Positions 5,058-6,126 of a stretch of 6,126 nucleotides of DNA are shown in pieces; the first letter of the stretch is position 1; every line of letters begins with the position of its first letter. Position numbers and translations under genes: made by a program. The notes beneath the pieces were generated by a model, which worked only from the letters and a program-made list of their open reading frames with translations, did not search any database and had not been told where the DNA came from. This stretch comes from Clostridia bacterium (GTDB lineage Bacteria > Bacillota > Clostridia > Christensenellales > CAG-314), in the NCBI GenBank assembly GCA_017407305.1, contig JAFQWS010000080.1:1-6126 (forward strand). Reading direction: 5' to 3'.

Positions 5058-5338
5058 TGATTAATATTTTCTTTCTCACTAAATTTGTACAACACAAACT
5101 TTTTGCCAATTGCGCAAACAGGTTGTGCAGACAATTTTTCTGAACAAATTTGCAACAATTCCTTTGCAGGAAGGGTGCAACTTTGCAAAATGCTGACTTT
5201 GACAAGTTCGTGCACGAAAAGTTCAAAGTCAAGTTGGCTCAACACCTTTTCCGTCAAGCCTTCTTTGCCAATAAAAATTGTGGGTTTTAGAGTGTTTGCT
5301 CTGGAACGCAAAACACTTCTTTGTTTTGTTGTAAGCAT
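5042..5338 (-). CDS. yhbY: CRM-domain RNA-binding protein of the YhbY family, ribosome assembly
   Basis: 98 residues, the normal length for a single-domain YhbY. It begins with LTTKQRSVLRSRANTLKP, then I23-G24-K25-E26-G27-L (the GxxG loop that contacts RNA in CRM domains), then ELVKVSIL (44-51) and IGKKFVLYKFS (77-87), all hallmarks of the family. YhbY associates with pre-50S ribosomal particles, so an assembly role is expected. The ATG at 5338 lies 6 nt after the obg stop and has only a weak purine stretch (GGAUUAG) before it, consistent with coupling to obg. obg-yhbY adjacency is common in Bacillota. After the domain the sequence ends in a short Lys/Asn/Glu-rich tail. Confidence 0.93.
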   Translation of the reverse strand: MLTTKQRSVLRSRANTLKPTIFIGKEGLTEKVLSQLDFELFVHELVKVSILQSCTLPAKELLQICSEKLSAQPVCAIGKKFVLYKFSEKENINHIPLE

Positions 5339-5344
5339 AATTAT

Positions 5345-6126
5345 CTAATCCGTATATTCAAATTCCACGTCACCAATGATAACTGTGTCGCCGTCTTTAA
5401 GTCCTTGCTTTTTGAGTGTGGAAATAACGCCTTCGTCACGCAAAACTTTTTCAAAATATCTGAAACTTTGGTTGTCTGAAACAACGATTTTTCTAATCAT
5501 TGTGTCAATCAACGAGCCTGTAACTTCAAACACGCCGTCGTCCAACTTTTCAACTGCAAAACGAGGTTTTGCTTCCTTTTCACCAAGAAGTGAAGGTTCA
5601 ATTTGCAAAGGTTCTTGAGCGGGCAATCTTGCCAACAAGTCGGCACACATTTCAATGAGTGTGTCGCAACCTTCGGCAATGATGGTTGTGACAGGTACGA
5701 TTTTGTATCTGTTGCCATACTTTGCTTTGAATTTCTTCAAATTTTCTTCAGCGTTGGGCATATCCATTTTGTTTGTTGCAACAATTTGGGGTATGCGTTT
5801 GAGTTTGGGGTTGTAACTGGAAATTTCATTGTTGATTTTTTCAAAATCTTCAATAGGATCTCTGTCTTCACTGCCGGAAATGTCCAAAACGTGCACAAAC
5901 AAACGGGTGCGTTCGACGTGTCTCAAAAATGCGTGTCCCAGACCTGCGCCCAAAGAGGCACCTTCAATCAAACCGGGGATGTCTGCCATAACAAACGTTT
6001 GTCCGTGACAATTTATTACGCCCAAATTGGGGGAAAGTGTCGTAAAGTGGTAGTTGGCAATTTTGGGCTTTGCCTGAGAAACCACCGACAATAAGGTGGA
6101 TTTGCCTACGTTGGGGAAACCAATCA
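5345..6126 (-). CDS. obg: Obg/CgtA GTPase, N-terminus beyond the window
   Basis: 259 residues are visible; the frame is open to the edge, so roughly the first 160 (the glycine-rich Obg fold and the start of the G domain) are missing, assuming the family's usual length of about 425. The TTG at 6091 is an internal leucine, not a start. G-motifs: G1 GFPNVGKST at the window edge, G2 YHFTTLSPNLGV, G3 DIPGLIEGAS, G4 NKMD. The G5 region reads VTTIIAEG where SAA-type sequence is usual, a mild divergence. A C-terminal OCT domain covers roughly the last 70 residues (FAVEKLDDGVFEVTG to GDVEFEYTD). Obg binds the 50S subunit and links its assembly to GTP/ppGpp levels; it is normally essential. It is the most upstream visible gene of the minus-strand run obg-yhbY-glgA-yfcE. 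Confidence 0.97.
   Translation of the reverse strand, partial: IGFPNVGKSTLLSVVSQAKPKIANYHFTTLSPNLGVINCHGQTFVMADIPGLIEGASLGAGLGHAFLRHVERTRLFVHVLDISGSEDRDPIEDFEKINNEISSYNPKLKRIPQIVATNKMDMPNAEENLKKFKAKYGNRYKIVPVTTIIAEGCDTLIEMCADLLARLPAQEPLQIEPSLLGEKEAKPRFAVEKLDDGVFEVTGSLIDTMIRKIVVSDNQSFRYFEKVLRDEGVISTLKKQGLKDGDTVIIGDVEFEYTD

Noticed and set aside
5603..6094. 163-residue plus-strand open frame opposite obg
   Set aside because: Antisense shadow of the Obg G domain; its composition shows no sign of a real protein.

Overview
The window reads as chromosomal DNA of a low-GC Bacillota bacterium, most likely an uncultured gut-type clostridium. The reasons are purine-rich AGGAGA/GGAGG ribosome-binding sites, an obg-yhbY gene pair, a PdaB-like (sporulation-type) deacetylase, a BspA-like leucine-rich-repeat protein, and A/T-rich coding sequence. 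This placement is inferred from gene content alone.

Layout. At 1-962 (+) lies the 3' part of a BspA/LRR_5 surface-type repeat protein. All other genes are on the minus strand and converge on it. From the right edge, a first run reads obg (Obg GTPase, truncated by the window end), yhbY (CRM-domain ribosome-assembly protein), glgA (glycogen synthase) and yfcE-like phosphodiesterase. The gaps are 6, 18 and 2 nt, and a strong intrinsic terminator (2916-2948) follows. A second minus-strand unit follows: a membrane-anchored PdaB-like polysaccharide deacetylase whose stop codon overlaps (ATGA) the start of a double-OB-fold SSB-like protein.

The 427-bp space between the two convergent gene ends (963-1389) is not ordinary spacer. 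Positions 983-1384 form a compact, apparently non-coding element bounded by imperfect terminal inverted repeats of 37-39 bp. It is packed with hairpins. Its core (1158-1336) is an array of short variable hairpins separated by a constant heptamer. The heptamer reads TCGATAT on the left side and its reverse complement ATATCGA on the right, and it flips around a central perfect hairpin. Several stem mismatches become G.U or tandem G.A pairs when read from the minus strand, and two loops become the very stable GCGNAGC mini-hairpin. This suggests the minus strand is the functional one. A 13-bp terminator-like stem splits the element so that the array would lie in the 3' region of the deacetylase-SSB transcript. 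This element is the most unusual thing in the window. I cannot name its family with certainty, and no protein gene inside it explains it.

Together the genes cover ribosome assembly (obg, yhbY), glycogen synthesis (glgA), a small metallophosphatase, cell-wall or spore polysaccharide modification and ssDNA binding. No rRNA, tRNA, CRISPR array or recognisable transposase is present.
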